DNA from: Hamadaea sp.
GTDB lineage: Bacteria; Actinomycetota; Actinomycetes; Mycobacteriales; Micromonosporaceae
NCBI RefSeq assembly: GCF_013362815.1
Contig: NZ_JABFVK010000014.1
Coordinates: 1 to 64,000 of the forward strand
Length of the DNA stretch: 64,000 nt
Reading direction: 5' to 3'
Shown here in pieces: positions 62,591-64,000 of the stretch. The position numbers and the translations under genes were made by a program. The notes beneath the pieces are model-generated. The model was not told where the DNA came from, ran no database searches, and saw nothing but the letters and a program-made list of their open reading frames with translations. Each line of letters begins with the position of its first letter. The stretch's first letter is position 1.

Positions 62591-64000
62591 TCAGCGGCGG
62601 TGGAGGATCAATGAGAGCACGAGAGCGGTCCACCCGGTCTGGTGCCAAGCGCCCAGCCCGGCCCCGTTGTCCCCGTGGAAGTACTCGGGGAAGGCGAGCC
62701 GGTCCTTCCAGTCGGGATGGGTCTGGAACAGCTCGCACGCGCCGTAGATCGGCCGCCGCCCGTGCTCGTCGGGTACGAAGAGCGAGATCAATCGGTCGGC
62801 GAGGTCGTCGGCCACTTCGGTCAGCGTACGCTGAACGCCCGAACGCACCGGGTATTCGACGCGGAGGCCGTCGCCGAAGAAGTGGGCGTACTCCCGGAGC
62901 GCTTCGATCAGCAGGAAGTTCACCGGCATCCAGACCGGGCCGCGCCAGTTGGAGTTGCCGCCGAAGACGCCACTGGTCGATTCGGCCGGTTCGTAGCCGA
63001 CCGTGAAGTCCTGCCCGGCCAGGGTAACGGTGAACGGCTTGTCCTCGTGCCGCTTGGACAGGCTGCGGATGCCGTACGGGGACAGGAACTCCTCGTCGGA
63101 CAGCATCCGCCGGAGCACGCGCAGCAGCCGTTCGGGGTCGACCATGGCGAGCAGCCGTCGTTGCTGGCCGCCGTCGGAGATCCGGCGAGCGCCCACGACG
63201 TCGGCGTACTCGGGTTTGTTGGTGAGGAACCAGCGGACGCGCTGGGCGAGTTCGGGCAGCCGGACGAGGGTCACCGTGCCGACCGTCGTCGTAGCGCAGA
63301 GCGGGATGAGTCCGGCGACCGAGCGATAGCGCATCGGCGTACGCCCCTTGCCCGGCACCCGCAGCGAGTCGTAGAAGAACCCGTCGGCGTCGTCCCACAG
63401 CTTGGTGGCCGCCGTCGCGATGTACGCGAAGTGCTCGAAGAACTTCGTCGCGATGTCTTCGTAGGTGCGGTCGTGCAGGGCCAGGACGGTCGACATCTCC
63501 AGCATGTTGAGGGCGTACATCGCCATCCAGCCGGTGCCGTCGGACTGTTCGAGCAGGCCGTCGGCGATCGGCAGGGCGGCTGAGCGGTCGAACGGGCCGA
63601 CGTTGTCCAGGCCGAGGAAGCCGCCTTCGAAGACGTTGTTGCCGTCGGTGTCCTTGCGGTTGACCCACCAGGTGAAGTTGAGCAGCAGCTTGTGCATGAT
63701 CCGGCTGAGGAAGCCGAAGTCGGTGCCGCCGTCGATCTCGAACACGCGCAGCGCCGCCCAGGCGTGCACGGGTGGGTTCACGTCCCCGAAGGCCCACTCG
63801 TACGCCGGGATCTGCCCGTTGGGGTGCTGGTACCACTCGCGGAGGAGCAGGAGCAGCTGCTGTTTGGCGAACCCCGGATCCACCTCGGCGATCGCCACGC
63901 AGTGAAAGGCGAGATCCCAGGCGGCGTACCAGGGATATTCCCAGGGATCGGGCATGGAGATGACGTCGAAGCTGTTCATGTGCCACCACGCGCCGTTGCG
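62591..64000 (-). CDS. GH63-type glycoside hydrolase, 3' part (cut by window edge)
   Basis: The visible 469 C-terminal residues form an alpha/alpha barrel of the GH63/MGH class: [64 protein letters not shown], then [24 protein letters not shown] and a final [15 protein letters not shown]. The catalytic Asp region (WDLAFH) and the late Glu region ([15 protein letters not shown]) are within this piece. Bacterial members cleave alpha-glucosidic bonds of small sugars such as glucosylglycerate or mannosylglycerate. The frame continues through the window edge; an internal ATG at 63979 is not the start because the preceding codons (RNGAWWH) belong to the family pattern. Confidence 0.88.
   Translation of the reverse strand, partial: RNGAWWHMNSFDVISMPDPWEYPWYAAWDLAFHCVAIAEVDPGFAKQQLLLLLREWYQHPNGQIPAYEWAFGDVNPPVHAWAALRVFEIDGGTDFGFLSRIMHKLLLNFTWWVNRKDTDGNNVFEGGFLGLDNVGPFDRSAALPIADGLLEQSDGTGWMAMYALNMLEMSTVLALHDRTYEDIATKFFEHFAYIATAATKLWDDADGFFYDSLRVPGKGRTPMRYRSVAGLIPLCATTTVGTVTLVRLPELAQRVRWFLTNKPEYADVVGARRISDGGQQRRLLAMVDPERLLRVLRRMLSDEEFLSPYGIRSLSKRHEDKPFTVTLAGQDFTVGYEPAESTSGVFGGNSNWRGPVWMPVNFLLIEALREYAHFFGDGLRVEYPVRSGVQRTLTEVADDLADRLISLFVPDEHGRRPIYGACELFQTHPDWKDRLAFPEYFHGDNGAGLGAWHQTGWTALVLSLILHRR

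Noticed and set aside
1-64000. tRNA or rRNA genes, insertion sequences, integrase or att sites
   Set aside because: None recognised by eye on either strand; a tRNAscan and ISfinder search would settle this.

Overview
This is a high-GC actinobacterial chromosome segment, most likely from the family Micromonosporaceae (Actinoplanes/Micromonospora-like). The basis is the very high G+C, the pervasive GTACG-rich codon context, many GTG starts, leaderless promoters, secreted polysaccharide hydrolases with CBM2/CBM35-type modules, and an agl/ceb-style carbohydrate regulatory layout. I see no rRNA, tRNA, insertion sequence, prophage or CRISPR array. The family assignment is inference.

Layout. 0.1-7 kb: sugar epimerase, LigD-type DNA ligase, GrpB protein, then a TetR regulator translationally coupled to a heterodimeric ABC exporter. 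7-12.4 kb: DUF4397 surface protein with its own class F sortase, a membrane Ser/Thr kinase, a secreted GH75 chitosanase with two CBMs, and a small secreted protein. 12.4-20 kb: M24 peptidase, PfkB kinase-SurE pair, a DnaN-like clamp paralogue followed by RNase Z, and a TetR/MFS-efflux pair with a clear operator. 20-32 kb: secreted penicillin-acylase-family enzyme with a C-terminal discoidin-type domain, small membrane proteins, hemerythrin, SUFU-domain protein, ABC-2 transporter, orphan egtA, a divergent acyl-CoA-dehydrogenase-like gene, and a cell-wall protein with a long 5' leader. 32-38.5 kb: an aglREFGA-like alpha-glucoside uptake locus (LacI regulator, binding protein, two permeases, alpha-glucosidase) with palindromic operators. 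38.5-43 kb: HAD phosphatase, RDD protein, an amphipathic-repeat protein, then valS preceded by a valine-rich leader peptide. 43-50 kb: MarR regulator and secreted GH13 amylase, PEBP, oxidoreductase, and a secreted CBM2-GH6 cellulase with a CebR-type operator. 50-54.5 kb: a two-gene HNH nuclease/AAA ATPase module resembling Septu-type phage defence, divergent from a double-GNAT gene, and a MocR regulator. 55-64 kb: glycogen metabolism (GT4 glycogen synthase, short GlgB, debranching enzyme), YibE/F protein, and the 3' part of a GH63 enzyme cut by the window edge.

Together the genes describe a soil saprophyte that secretes chitosanase, amylase and cellulase, imports alpha-glucosides under LacI control, and stores glucose as glycogen.

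The most notable unexplained signals are: (1) a 34-residue valine-rich leader peptide upstream of valS with competing hairpins over the valS ribosome binding site; (2) a dispersed family of long GATC-containing intergenic palindromes, mostly between convergent genes, several flanked by G/C-rich minisatellites; (3) the compact HNH/ATPase pair; (4) a recurring leaderless promoter pattern (TAnnnT, 6-7 nt, start codon), in three cases formed from the upstream gene's stop codon.
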